Assembly (NCBI GenBank): GCA_910587275.1
Contig: CAJUMD010000002.1
Span: forward strand, 1-64,000
DNA length: 64,000 bases
Direction: 5' to 3'
Source of the DNA: an uncultured Kineothrix sp.
GTDB taxonomy: Bacteria > Bacillota > Clostridia > Lachnospirales > Lachnospiraceae
In this document: positions 16,976 through 24,825 of the stretch, piece by piece
How the letters are laid out: every line of letters begins with the position of its first letter
How positions within the stretch are numbered: position 1 is the first letter of the stretch
The notes under the pieces: generated by a model
Told to the model about the DNA's origin: nothing
What the model saw: the letters and a program-made list of their open reading frames with translations, nothing else
Databases searched by the model: none
Position numbers and translations under genes: made by a program

Positions 16976-17177
16976 GGGAGGGATTTTTTTGGGGGCGGCA
17001 GCAACGGGATTACCTGTCCCGGATTTTCTGTGTTTCGTTTCCGGAGGGAGTTTCTTAGCAGAATGCGGATATTTAAGGGAACACCGTTCATAAAATGAAC
17101 GGTTGTGCAAGAATGCACGGTTTAGTCCGATGCGGCAAGGATGCCGCTTGAGGGTGTCCCGCAAAAAAATCCCTCCC
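16976..17177 (+). repeat. Long hairpin repeat, copy B
   Basis: This element is closed by a perfect 15-base inverted repeat, GGGAGGGATTTTTTT (16976-16990) with its complement at 17163-17177. The left part (16991-17070) is homologous to one arm of copy A, sharing CCTGTCCCGGATTTTC and TTTCTTAGCAGAATGCGG. The matching second arm is missing. The middle holds three hairpins in a row: CCGTTCAT AAA ATGAACGG, then GTGCAAGAATGCAC, then GCGGCAAGGATGCCGC. They are followed by TTGAGGGTGTCCC. It lies in the opposite orientation to copy A. Confidence 0.82.
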
Positions 17178-17246
17178 GTGCGTCCGCCTCTCATACAACA
17201 TTCAGGATAAACAACCACAATTATATTATATGGCAAAAATGTGAAT

Positions 17247-17275
17247 TAGACAAATCCCTATTTCCATGTTATAAT
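17247..17275 (+). promoter_or_regulatory. Predicted promoter of the capsule locus
   Basis: TAGACA (17247-17252) and TATAAT (17270-17275) are 17 bases apart. They lie about 50 bases before the phosphatase start and after repeat B. This is the only clear promoter at the head of the polysaccharide locus. Confidence 0.68.
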
Positions 17276-17323
17276 CAGATTTAAGCGTGAATTTCGGTGA
17301 AAAGACAAAGGAGAAAAAGGAAA

Positions 17324-18061
17324 ATGCAGGGATATACGGATATCCATTGTCACCTGTTTCCCTGTGTGGACGACGGTGCGCGGAGCAGGGAGATGAGCAT
17401 GGAAATGTTCCGGATTGCTTGGGAAAACGGAATCCGCCGTATGATTCTGACACCCCATAATAAGCCGGAGCGCCGTAACATCAGCAAGATGTCTTTGGAA
17501 AAGGGGCTTGCGGAATTGCGGCAGGCGTTAGGGGACTTGGGAATGGACATGGAATTGTATGCCGGAAGCGAGATATATTACCGCAGCGATGTGGCAGAAT
17601 TGCTGGAACAGGGTGACATTCCCACCATGGCAGGTTCTTCTTATGTGTTGGTGGAATTTAGCCCCATGGACGGGTTTGATCATATCAGGAACGGGATATA
17701 CCGTCTGCAGGCAGCCGGATACCAGCCGGTTCTTGCCCATGCGGAACGGTACCGGTGTGTCAGTTCTTCCATGGAAAAGGCAGGTGAATTGTATGGTATG
17801 GGCTGTTACATACAAGTGAATGCGGACAGCATCATGGGGGCGAACGGCTGGCAGGTCAGGCATTTTGCGAGAATGCTTTTAAAGAAGCGGATGGCGCATT
17901 TTGTTGCCACGGATGCCCATGACGATATGAGGAGGGCGCCTTGTTTGGTGAATTGTGTCAAATACATCGGCAGGCATTTCGGGGAAGATTATATGGCGCA
18001 GCTTTTTCAGGTTAACCCTTCAAGGATAATTGCCGATGAATATATAGACGCAATGGTTTAG
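17324..18061 (+). CDS. PHP-type protein-tyrosine phosphatase (CpsB/CapC family)
   Basis: The 245-residue PHP-domain phosphatase removes phosphate from the tyrosine kinase that controls Gram-positive capsule assembly. Metal-binding motifs are visible: DIHCHLFPCVDDGA at the start, AGSEIYY, LAHAERY and a late VATDAHDD. ATG 17324 is chosen because AAAGGAG lies ten bases upstream, while GTG 17297 lacks a site. It heads the locus, followed by the Wzz-like protein and the kinase. This is the usual Cps regulatory trio. Confidence 0.9.
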   Translation: MQGYTDIHCHLFPCVDDGARSREMSMEMFRIAWENGIRRMILTPHNKPERRNISKMSLEKGLAELRQALGDLGMDMELYAGSEIYYRSDVAELLEQGDIPTMAGSSYVLVEFSPMDGFDHIRNGIYRLQAAGYQPVLAHAERYRCVSSSMEKAGELYGMGCYIQVNADSIMGANGWQVRHFARMLLKKRMAHFVATDAHDDMRRAPCLVNCVKYIGRHFGEDYMAQLFQVNPSRIIADEYIDAMV

Positions 18062-18117
18062 GACTGTCTGGACGGTTAGTTTCCGGCAGGTGCGGGAGAG
18101 GATTGGACGGGGAAGGA

Positions 18118-18831
18118 ATGGATAGCCAAAGGGAAGATGTTATTGAAATTGATTTACTGGAGATATTCAGCCTGTTGTTGGGCAATTTATGGCTGATTGC
18201 AAGTGTCAGCCTGTTTTTTGCACTTGGCTGTTTTGCGGTGAGTAAATACGTAGTGGCGCCGTATTACGAGTCCACTACGAAAATTTATATTCTGAATAAA
18301 ACGGAAAGCGCTGCGGTAACTTACAGCGATGTGCAGATGGGAACACAGCTTACCAAGGACTATGCGGAGCTGATTAACAGCCGGTATGTGTTGGAAGAAG
18401 TCATGCAGAAGTTAAACCTTGGCATGGAGTATGAGGATCTGCTGAAAGTGGTCAGGGTATCCACGCCGAGCGATACCCGTATCGTGTCCATTACGGTGGA
18501 GGATGTGGACCCGGTGGAAGCCATGCATATGGCGAACTGCATCCGTGAGGTTGCCAGTGAACATATCCAAAATGTCATGGATATTGATGCAGTAAATGTG
18601 GTGGAGACGGCAAACATGCCCACCCAGAAAGCGGGACCGAGCTGTCTGAAATGGACGATGATTGGAGGAATCATTGGCTGTTTCATCATATGTGCAGTGA
18701 TTCTCGTACAGTATTTGGTTGACGATACGATTAAGACATCGGAGGATGTGGAGAAATACCTTGGGCTTAGTACGCTGGCGCTCATCCCCGTATCGGAGCA
18801 GGAGGCGGTGCGCAGGAAAAAGCGGGGATAA
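18118..18831 (+). CDS. Wzz/CpsC-like chain-length and kinase-activator protein
   Basis: The protein has about 237 residues with two membrane helices (about residues 20-45 and 180-205) flanking an extracytoplasmic Wzz domain, and a short cytoplasmic tail after the second helix. The domain starts IDLLEIFSLLLGNLW. The family's Pro-rich segment before the second helix appears as TANMPTQKAGPS. In Gram-positive capsule systems this protein activates the separate tyrosine kinase and sets polymer length. ATG 18118 and TTG 18103 are both possible. Neither has an ideal site. Confidence 0.85.
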   Translation: MDSQREDVIEIDLLEIFSLLLGNLWLIASVSLFFALGCFAVSKYVVAPYYESTTKIYILNKTESAAVTYSDVQMGTQLTKDYAELINSRYVLEEVMQKLNLGMEYEDLLKVVRVSTPSDTRIVSITVEDVDPVEAMHMANCIREVASEHIQNVMDIDAVNVVETANMPTQKAGPSCLKWTMIGGIIGCFIICAVILVQYLVDDTIKTSEDVEKYLGLSTLALIPVSEQEAVRRKKRG

Positions 18832-18892
18832 AAAACGTTTCCCATGCGGATAGCAAATGGGGTAAGAGCAGAAAAACGGTGGGAGAAGAAAA

Positions 18893-19594
18893 ATGCAGGA
18901 AGTGAAATTACAGTTTGGGCAGAGTGATTACCGGATGCAGGAAGCCTTTAAAACACTGCGCAGCAACATTGAATTCTGCGGCGGAGATGTCAGGATCATA
19001 GCGGTGACAAGCTGTACGCCAAACGAAGGGAAGTCCAGCGTGGCGATGGAGATGGCAAAATCCTTTGCGGAGGCGGGGAACCGGACGATTCTTTTGGATG
19101 CGGATATGCGTAAATCCGTTTTGGTGGGGCGTTACCGGACCGGGGCGGTGAAGATGGGCCTGACCCACTGCCTAATCGGCAGGGCGAAGTTTTCCGAAGT
19201 AATCTGCAGCACTAATGTGCAGGATTTATATGTGGCATTTGCGGGACCGGTGCCGCCAAACCCCAGCGAGCTTTTGGGGGGAGGGGCTTTTGAGTCCATT
19301 CTTAAAAATCTGAAAAACCTGTTTGATTATGTCATTATCGATACACCTCCGCTTGGAAGCGTCATCGATGCGGCGGTAGTGGCGAAACAGTGCGACGGTA
19401 CCGTTTTCGTGGTGGAGAGCAATGCGGTGAGCCACAAATTTGCGCAACGTGTAAAGGAACAGTTGGACATGACGGGATGCCGGATATTGGGAGTGGTGTT
19501 AAATAAGGTGGATGTGAACAGCAAGGGTTATTACGGACATTATGGGAAATATTACGGCAAGTATTATGGAAGATACGGGGACGAGAAGAAATGA
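18893..19594 (+). CDS. Bacterial tyrosine kinase (CpsD/CapB family)
   Basis: This is a 233-residue BY-kinase. The Walker A is TPNEGKSS (about residues 43-50), Walker A' is ILLDADMRKS and Walker B is VIIDTPP. The C-terminus is a tyrosine cluster with eight Tyr arranged as YYG/YGK repeats, which is the autophosphorylation tail. It works with the preceding Wzz-like activator and is reset by the PHP phosphatase. The stop codon overlaps the next ATG by four bases, so translation is coupled. Confidence 0.93.
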   Translation: MQEVKLQFGQSDYRMQEAFKTLRSNIEFCGGDVRIIAVTSCTPNEGKSSVAMEMAKSFAEAGNRTILLDADMRKSVLVGRYRTGAVKMGLTHCLIGRAKFSEVICSTNVQDLYVAFAGPVPPNPSELLGGGAFESILKNLKNLFDYVIIDTPPLGSVIDAAVVAKQCDGTVFVVESNAVSHKFAQRVKEQLDMTGCRILGVVLNKVDVNSKGYYGHYGKYYGKYYGRYGDEKK

Positions 19595-19956
19595 AGCACA
19601 GCGGTTTGGTTGCCGGTATATTTACGGTGTTTAATCTGATTTTGGCAGTAGTCTGCGTAATGCTGTACTTAAGGCAGGACAGGGAAAAACCGGAGCTTTC
19701 GTTCCAGGAAAACGGTCTGACCTATACGCAGCAGACGCAGCAGTCGGAACTGCTACAGGGGATTACGGCTTACGACGGGACGGACGGCGATGTGACGGGA
19801 CGCATTGTTATCGAAAAAATCGTTGAAAACCGGGAGGATTCTTCCGTGGTGGTATTTTATGCCGTCAGCGACATGGCGGGGAATGTGACGAAGGCTTCGC
19901 GGGTATTTCCGGCAAGGCTGCCTAAGGCGGAAACGGACGGAGCGGAAGCATTTTAA
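19591..19956 (+). CDS. Small membrane-anchored protein with Ig-like (DUF5011-type) domain
   Basis: The protein has 121 residues, one N-terminal membrane helix (about residues 8-26) and an external domain. The pattern GITAYDGTDGDVTGRI ... VVVFYAVSDMAGNVTKASRVF is typical of DUF5011/HYR-type Ig-like folds found in secreted surface proteins. It overlaps the kinase gene by four bases and precedes the LCP gene by ten. It is therefore likely a cell-surface accessory of capsule assembly. The exact function is unknown. Confidence 0.6.
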   Translation: MKHSGLVAGIFTVFNLILAVVCVMLYLRQDREKPELSFQENGLTYTQQTQQSELLQGITAYDGTDGDVTGRIVIEKIVENREDSSVVVFYAVSDMAGNVTKASRVFPARLPKAETDGAEAF

Positions 19957-19966
19957 GGAGTTTGGT

Positions 19967-21088
19967 GTGAAAATAAAACGGAAACGCAGAAGCAGGCATA
20001 GACACAGACACAGGAGCCGGTACAGGAAGCCCCTTTTGGCTTTTGGTTTGCTTTTGGCCATCGTGTTAGTTTTGATGGCGGCTTATGGGGCGGTAAGGGA
20101 GATTGGCAAGTCGAACCTAAGGAAGAAAGCGGCGGCAGCACGACCGCAGATGGTGCAGGCAAAGGCCCAGGAACTGACGGAAGAAGAAGAAGCGGTATGG
20201 CAGGAAGGGTGGATTAAGTATCAGGATAGGATTTATGCTTATAACGAGGATATCCTTACCTTCCTGTTTATGGGAATCGACAAAGGAGGGGATGTGGCAG
20301 AGGTAGCGGAAGGCACCGACGGAGGGCAGGCGGATGCGCTGTTTTTGCTCATACTGAATCCGCATGAAAAAACCATCGAAGTGATTGGCATTAACCGCAA
20401 TACCATGGCGGATGTGGATATTTACAACGAAGAAGGCGCTTATGTCACTACCGCCACCGCACAGATTGCCGTACAGCACGGTTTTGGCAACGGGGTGGAG
20501 GAAAGCTGCGAATACCAGTTAAAGGCGGTGCAGCGGTTATTTTACAACTTGCCGGTGCATGGATATGCCGCCGTACACATGGATGCCGTAATTTCCCTGA
20601 CGGATCTTTTGGGAGGCATAGAGCTGACGGCGCTGGAGGATGTGGGGGTAGCGTTTGAGGGAAAGGAGAAGGGGAAGATTATCATCCATGAAGGGGATCA
20701 TGTGGTCTTGGACGGGGAAAAGGCATATTCTTACGTCCGGTTCCGTGACGTGAAAGTGGATGGTTCTGCGGATATGCGGTTGAAGCGGCAGCAGCAGTTT
20801 TTGGGGGAATTTATCCAAAAGGCAAAGGCGCAGACCGCTAAGGATATTACCCTGCCGGTAAAGATGTACCAGGAAATCACGAAACAGATGGTGACGGACG
20901 TGACGGTGGATGAAGTGGCATATTTGGCATCCACGGCGTTGGATTACCGTTTTGACAAGAGCAGGTTTTACTCGCTGGAAGGGGAAACGATTATGGGGGA
21001 GAAGTTCGAGGAATTTTATGTGGACGAGGACGTGCTCTATGATATGATTTTGGATATATTTTATGAACCGGTGGATACGCAGGAATAG
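19967..21088 (+). CDS. LytR-CpsA-Psr (LCP) family glycopolymer transferase
   Basis: This 373-residue protein has a very basic cytoplasmic start (many Arg/Lys/His), one membrane helix and an external LCP domain. LCP enzymes move undecaprenyl-linked glycopolymers onto peptidoglycan. Motifs visible are FLFMGIDKGG, DALFLLILNP, the Arg of GINRNTMADV and YSYVRFRD late in the domain. GTG 19967 has TAAGGAG directly upstream. Its place in the locus predicts wall attachment of the capsule made here. Confidence 0.9.
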   Translation: MKIKRKRRSRHRHRHRSRYRKPLLAFGLLLAIVLVLMAAYGAVREIGKSNLRKKAAAARPQMVQAKAQELTEEEEAVWQEGWIKYQDRIYAYNEDILTFLFMGIDKGGDVAEVAEGTDGGQADALFLLILNPHEKTIEVIGINRNTMADVDIYNEEGAYVTTATAQIAVQHGFGNGVEESCEYQLKAVQRLFYNLPVHGYAAVHMDAVISLTDLLGGIELTALEDVGVAFEGKEKGKIIIHEGDHVVLDGEKAYSYVRFRDVKVDGSADMRLKRQQQFLGEFIQKAKAQTAKDITLPVKMYQEITKQMVTDVTVDEVAYLASTALDYRFDKSRFYSLEGETIMGEKFEEFYVDEDVLYDMILDIFYEPVDTQE

Positions 21089-21103
21089 GGGAAGAAATAA
21101 AAA

Positions 21104-21970
21104 ATGGAAAGAGTAAATAAGGGAAGAAAGGAAACAGGAGCGATGAACCGATTGGATAAAAAAGCGACTTTCATATCGTCATGCATAGTGCTGCTGTCCA
21201 TGGTATTTGCCGGATGCGGGGAAGCCGGCGGCAAGTACGCGGAACTGGATAAGGACAGTGCGGAGACGGACGCGCAGGAAGCGGGAGAGGAAAACGAGGA
21301 AAGCGGAGAGGAAGCCGCAGCGGAGACGGAACCGCAGACCGGCCTTGCCCATGAAACGGCGGCGGACGGGCATATTGATTTTGAAGTCTTAAAGACGGAA
21401 AATCCCGATATCTTCGCATGGCTGTATGTGCCGGGGACGGATATTGACGGTCCGGTGCTGCAAAGTCCGGTATCCGATGACTATTACATAACCCATACGG
21501 CGGACGGGAAGGAAGGGGAAGCCGGCGCGTTTTATACCGAAATGCCGAACATGATGAATATGTGCGATTTTAATACGATTATCCACGGGAAGGACGGAGG
21601 GGAAGACAGTCTTTTTTCAGACCTGCATTTATTTGAAAACCCGGATTTTTTTGGGGAACACGATAAATTTTATCTGTATTTGCCCGACAACGTGCTGACT
21701 TATGCGGTATTTTCGGCATATTATGACGAAGGCAGCGATATTTTACGCCGGTATGATTATACCACTTATGCGGGCTGTGAAAGTTATTTGGAGGATTTGT
21801 TTGGCCTGCGGGAGATGGGGAAGAACCAGCGGGAGGGGTGGGATGACTTAACGCCGTACCATTTCCTTGTGACATTGGACGGAACCATGGTAGACGACAG
21901 GCAGTATGTGGTATGCGGCGCCTTAATCGGTGATGCGGCAGGCAAAATCAACAGGGTAATTTTGGACTGA
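21104..21970 (+). CDS. Sortase B-like lipoprotein lacking catalytic residues
   Basis: The product has 288 residues, or 275 if ATG 21143 is used. It has a hydrophobic leader ending in the lipobox VFAGC, then an acidic Glu-rich linker and a domain resembling class B sortases (PDIFAWLYVPGTDIDGPVLQ, YYITHTADG, then NTIIHGKD and a late TLDGT). In active enzymes the segments read NTVIYGH and TLSTC. Here the catalytic His falls on Lys and the catalytic Cys on Thr. The Arg region (DDRQYVV) is kept. Transpeptidase activity is therefore unlikely. It may act as a scaffold or glycan- or protein-binding factor next to the LCP enzyme. My alignment is by eye. Confidence 0.7.
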   Translation: MERVNKGRKETGAMNRLDKKATFISSCIVLLSMVFAGCGEAGGKYAELDKDSAETDAQEAGEENEESGEEAAAETEPQTGLAHETAADGHIDFEVLKTENPDIFAWLYVPGTDIDGPVLQSPVSDDYYITHTADGKEGEAGAFYTEMPNMMNMCDFNTIIHGKDGGEDSLFSDLHLFENPDFFGEHDKFYLYLPDNVLTYAVFSAYYDEGSDILRRYDYTTYAGCESYLEDLFGLREMGKNQREGWDDLTPYHFLVTLDGTMVDDRQYVVCGALIGDAAGKINRVILD

Positions 21971-22038
21971 CCCGGATGTGGATACGGGCCGGGGCATGGT
22001 TGGGGAATTCCGGTTAAAACAGGGATTTTGGATAAAAA

Positions 22039-22067
22039 TTGAGGTATTAACATTCTGTATGTTAATA
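22039..22067 (+). promoter_or_regulatory. Candidate promoter with palindromic operator before the secreted protein gene
   Basis: TTGAGG (22039-22044) and TTAATA (22062-22067) are 17 bases apart. An inverted repeat TTAACAT TCTGT ATGTTAA (22047-22065) fills the spacer and overlaps the -10. This is the position of a repressor site. The regulator is unknown. Confidence 0.45.
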
Positions 22068-22121
22068 TAAACCACACTTAGGGAGCAAAGAGGTTAATAT
22101 TAGGAAAGGAGGTATATGCCA

Positions 22122-22673
22122 GTGAAAAAGTTTATTGCGTTACTCGGTATTGGAGTGCTGTTCACTTCCACGACGGTTTTTGCAGCTACCAGTCCCTCCG
22201 CAGGTGCGATTTATGCGGAAGGATTTGCGTCCGGCACGGACCAGCAGGCAGCGGCGGAGCGTGGAATGTCTGCAGGGGAATACTATAACAATACGGTGAT
22301 TTCCACTCCCGGAGTGGAGAATGCCGTGCCGGTGGGACAGGGAGGAAAAATCATCATTAACGGTGTTGCGACCAACCTGACCGCTACCTTGTCAAAGGTA
22401 AACAAGAGCGAGGCGGAAAGCGCGAAGTCACAGGCGGCAGCCCTTGAGGGAACTCTTTTGAATGTCATTGATATCAGTTTCCCCGGCGCCAACTATAAGG
22501 TGGCTACCATTAATTTCTATCTGAAAGGTTTAAATGCCAATACGAAAGTTGTTGTAAGGCAGTATGTAAACGGTGCATGGATAGACGTGGAAGTTGTGGA
22601 AATCAGGGAAGACCATGTGGTCCTGAACCTTACCAATTCGGGTGCGGTGGCATTTGTTGCCGTATCCAGGTAA
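22122..22673 (+). CDS. Small secreted protein of unknown function
   Basis: The product has 183 residues with a clear signal peptide (KKFIALLGIGVLF, cleavage near VFAAT), a middle rich in small residues and a C-terminal beta-rich domain. It has no Cys, no membrane anchor and no sortase signal, so it is probably released or loosely wall-bound. I do not recognise the family. GTG 22122 is preferred because AAAGGAGGT ends nine bases upstream, while ATG 22116 would be too close. It sits within the capsule locus but has its own candidate promoter, so it may be expressed differently from its neighbours. Confidence 0.6.
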   Translation: MKKFIALLGIGVLFTSTTVFAATSPSAGAIYAEGFASGTDQQAAAERGMSAGEYYNNTVISTPGVENAVPVGQGGKIIINGVATNLTATLSKVNKSEAESAKSQAAALEGTLLNVIDISFPGANYKVATINFYLKGLNANTKVVVRQYVNGAWIDVEVVEIREDHVVLNLTNSGAVAFVAVSR

Positions 22674-22762
22674 TGACGGAATTACAGGCGTATGCCTGAG
22701 TACAGTGGCAGACGGAATCTTAGTATGATATTTAATTTATGTAAAAACCGGGTGTGGGGTAA

Positions 22763-22792
22763 GGGTACCGCCGCAGTCCTGTGGCGGTACCC
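22763..22792 (+). other. Perfect 10-base stem hairpin before the sugar transferase gene
   Basis: GGGTACCGCC pairs with GGCGGTACCC around a 10-base loop, with no T-run after it. It lies inside the possible N-terminal extension of the sugar transferase frame. It may be an attenuator or RNA-processing structure between the secreted-protein gene and the glycan-synthesis genes. Confidence 0.5.
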
Positions 22793-22802
22793 GTTAAAGA
22801 AG

Positions 22803-23471
22803 ATGGGAATGCAGAAAAGAAAAGAAAATGGCAGCTTAGGCTACCGGGAAATATACCGGAAGAAGCCGGCAGGATATATTATAATAAAGAGATGGTTTGA
22901 TATCGTGGTTTCTTTTGCGGCGTTGCTCCTGTTATCGCCTGTTTTCGCCGTTACGGCGCTGGCGGTGTTCCTTACGGATGGGGGACCGGTGTTTTTCGCC
23001 CAGTACCGTGCCGGAAAGGACATGAAGCCCTTTAAAATGTACAAATTCCGCAGTATGTGCAAAAATGCGGAGGAGCTGTTCCAGCAGATGCAGGAGCAGA
23101 ACGAGCAGTCGGGTCACGCGTTTAAGATAAAAAACGATCCGCGCATCACGAAGGTGGGACGGTTTATCCGCAAGTACAGTATTGATGAACTCCCGCAGCT
23201 TCTTAATGTGCTGAAGGGCGACATGAGCATCGTGGGTCCCAGACCGATTCTGACGTTCCAGATGGAGGAATGCGATGCCTACCAAAAGCAGCGGCTGCTT
23301 GTACAGCCGGGACTGACCTGTTACTGGCAGATCAGCGGCAGGGCGAACGTGGAGTGGGACGAATGGGTGGAAATGGATCTTAAGTATATTGAGGATATGG
23401 GGCTTTGGACGGATTTGCGGCTGATTGTGAAGACGGTGCCGGCGGTGTTCCGGGGGGATGGGGCGTATTGA
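22803..23471 (+). CDS. Priming glycosyltransferase (undecaprenyl-phosphate sugar-1-phosphate transferase)
   Basis: The protein has about 222 residues. One N-terminal membrane helix (IVVSFAALLLLSPVFAVTAL) is followed by the catalytic domain of the bacterial sugar transferase family, seen as KRWFDI, PFKMYKFRSM and VGRFIRKYSIDELPQLLNVL. It moves a sugar-1-phosphate from a UDP-sugar to undecaprenyl phosphate and so starts the capsule repeat unit. The frame is open back to 22692, but I prefer ATG 22803 because it lies after the hairpin and gives the usual family length. Confidence 0.9.
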   Translation: MGMQKRKENGSLGYREIYRKKPAGYIIIKRWFDIVVSFAALLLLSPVFAVTALAVFLTDGGPVFFAQYRAGKDMKPFKMYKFRSMCKNAEELFQQMQEQNEQSGHAFKIKNDPRITKVGRFIRKYSIDELPQLLNVLKGDMSIVGPRPILTFQMEECDAYQKQRLLVQPGLTCYWQISGRANVEWDEWVEMDLKYIEDMGLWTDLRLIVKTVPAVFRGDGAY

Positions 23472-23495
23472 AAAACGGAAAGGATATTGCAGCAG

Positions 23496-24131
23496 ATGGA
23501 ATATATTCATAAAAACATGGAAGAAATATATGGCGACTGTTACCGTTGGGCGGAAGACATAGCCGGTTCTTACTGGCCGGATTTGCTTGTGTTTGTGGCA
23601 AAAAGTGGTTATCTGTTTGCAAAACCGTTGTCGGATTATTTTCGGTGTCCTATGGTGGATGTTTTGGTCAGCAGACCGGCAAGCGGTGCCAAGGATGTTT
23701 TGAAGGGAATCATTAAACTTATTCCTCAGAAGACGCTTGACCGGATACTCGGATCAAAATGGATGTATGCATTTCATGAAAAAAATGATAAACGTGACAT
23801 GGTTTTGACAGAAAGGTTTTACCAGGAAATAAACAAACCGTATAAAAATGTTTTGATTGTAGATGATTCCGTAGATACCGGATGGACGGCGAAACTGGTA
23901 AAAGAGACGATAGTGGAAAAAAAGCGGGATGGTATGGTAAAATTGGCTAGTTATTGTGTCATTAGTGGAAGCGAAAAACGTTTGGATGTTGATTTTTCTC
24001 GGTATAAGGATACCATTGTACTGACAGGCACTTCCAGAAAATCAAAAGAGTATGAAGGTTTTTTAGCAGAGTATGACGAATGGGTAAAAAATGCGGATAT
24101 GAAACAGGAAGGATACGGTGGAAATGCTTAA
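23496..24131 (+). CDS. Phosphoribosyltransferase-fold protein of glycan locus
   Basis: The product has about 211 residues and a type I phosphoribosyltransferase signature, VLIVDDSVDTG (about 127-137), which binds the PRPP phosphate and ribose. There is no purine or pyrimidine salvage context. The gene overlaps the next one, a HAD phosphatase, by 14 bases. A PRTase plus HAD phosphatase pair is known to install ribofuranose in some bacterial polysaccharides, by transferring phosphoribose from PRPP and then removing the 5-phosphate. This assignment is inferred. Base composition turns AT-richer here. ATG 23496 follows GGAAAGGA; TTG 23487 is an alternative. Confidence 0.65.
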   Translation: MEYIHKNMEEIYGDCYRWAEDIAGSYWPDLLVFVAKSGYLFAKPLSDYFRCPMVDVLVSRPASGAKDVLKGIIKLIPQKTLDRILGSKWMYAFHEKNDKRDMVLTERFYQEINKPYKNVLIVDDSVDTGWTAKLVKETIVEKKRDGMVKLASYCVISGSEKRLDVDFSRYKDTIVLTGTSRKSKEYEGFLAEYDEWVKNADMKQEGYGGNA

Positions 24132-24822
24132 AGCGCTTGCAAAAAAAGTATTGAGGACAGCCATTTACTTTTTGGATGGAAGGGGAAAGGAAAAATCAGG
24201 AAGTTTGGAGCTTTACGGAATTGTGTCCTTTGATATCTTTGATACGCTGATATACAGGGATACAAACAGTCCGCAGGTTATTTTTGAGCGAGTGGGAAAA
24301 CGGTATGAGAGAGAATGCGCTGCCATAATCGGTAATTTCGGGAAAAAAAGAATGGATGCGGAGCGGAAAGCGAAAAAAGAAAAAAAGCAAGGGGAAATAA
24401 CCTTTGATGACATATATGCCAATTTGGGAAAGGCATTGGCACAGGCGGGTAGTACGGATATTGATTTGGAAAAACTCAAAAGAATGGAAGTGGAAGAAGA
24501 AATAAATGCCTGTAAGCCGGATTTAGAGATGAAAAGAATATTTGATGGTTTGGTGGAAAAAGGGAAAAATATTGTTTTAACATCTGATATGTATTTGGAT
24601 GAAAAATCGGTGGTGCGCATTTTGGATCAGTGCGGGTACCGGGGATATCAAAGGCTTTATCTGTCCAGTGAAAGAAACTGTACCAAAAGGGGCGGCGGGT
24701 TATTCCGGCTGTTGTTGAAGGATTTGGAGATAGCACATGGGGAAATCATTCATGTGGGGGATAATCCAAAAGGGGATTATATGGTTCCCCGAATGCTGGG
24801 GATAAAGGCGTTGCTTGTATAA
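24118..24822 (+). CDS. HAD-superfamily hydrolase of glycan locus
   Basis: The protein has 234 residues. HAD motif I is FDIFDTLIYR (both Asp present), motif II is the Thr/Ser in VLTSDMYLD, a conserved Lys follows and motif IV is GDNPKGDY. Together these make a complete phosphatase set. The insert between motifs I and II is Lys-rich and helical. The overlap with the PRTase gene suggests the two act together, with this enzyme possibly removing the 5-phosphate of a transferred phosphoribose. GTG 24118 or ATG 24124 may be the start. The AGGAAGG site suits GTG slightly better. Confidence 0.72.
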   Translation: MEMLKALAKKVLRTAIYFLDGRGKEKSGSLELYGIVSFDIFDTLIYRDTNSPQVIFERVGKRYERECAAIIGNFGKKRMDAERKAKKEKKQGEITFDDIYANLGKALAQAGSTDIDLEKLKRMEVEEEINACKPDLEMKRIFDGLVEKGKNIVLTSDMYLDEKSVVRILDQCGYRGYQRLYLSSERNCTKRGGGLFRLLLKDLEIAHGEIIHVGDNPKGDYMVPRMLGIKALLV

Positions 24823-24825
24823 GGG

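Noticed and set aside
16549..17177. CRISPR array or insertion sequence
   Set aside because: There are no regularly spaced short repeats and no transposase frame. The elements are paired long inverted arms.
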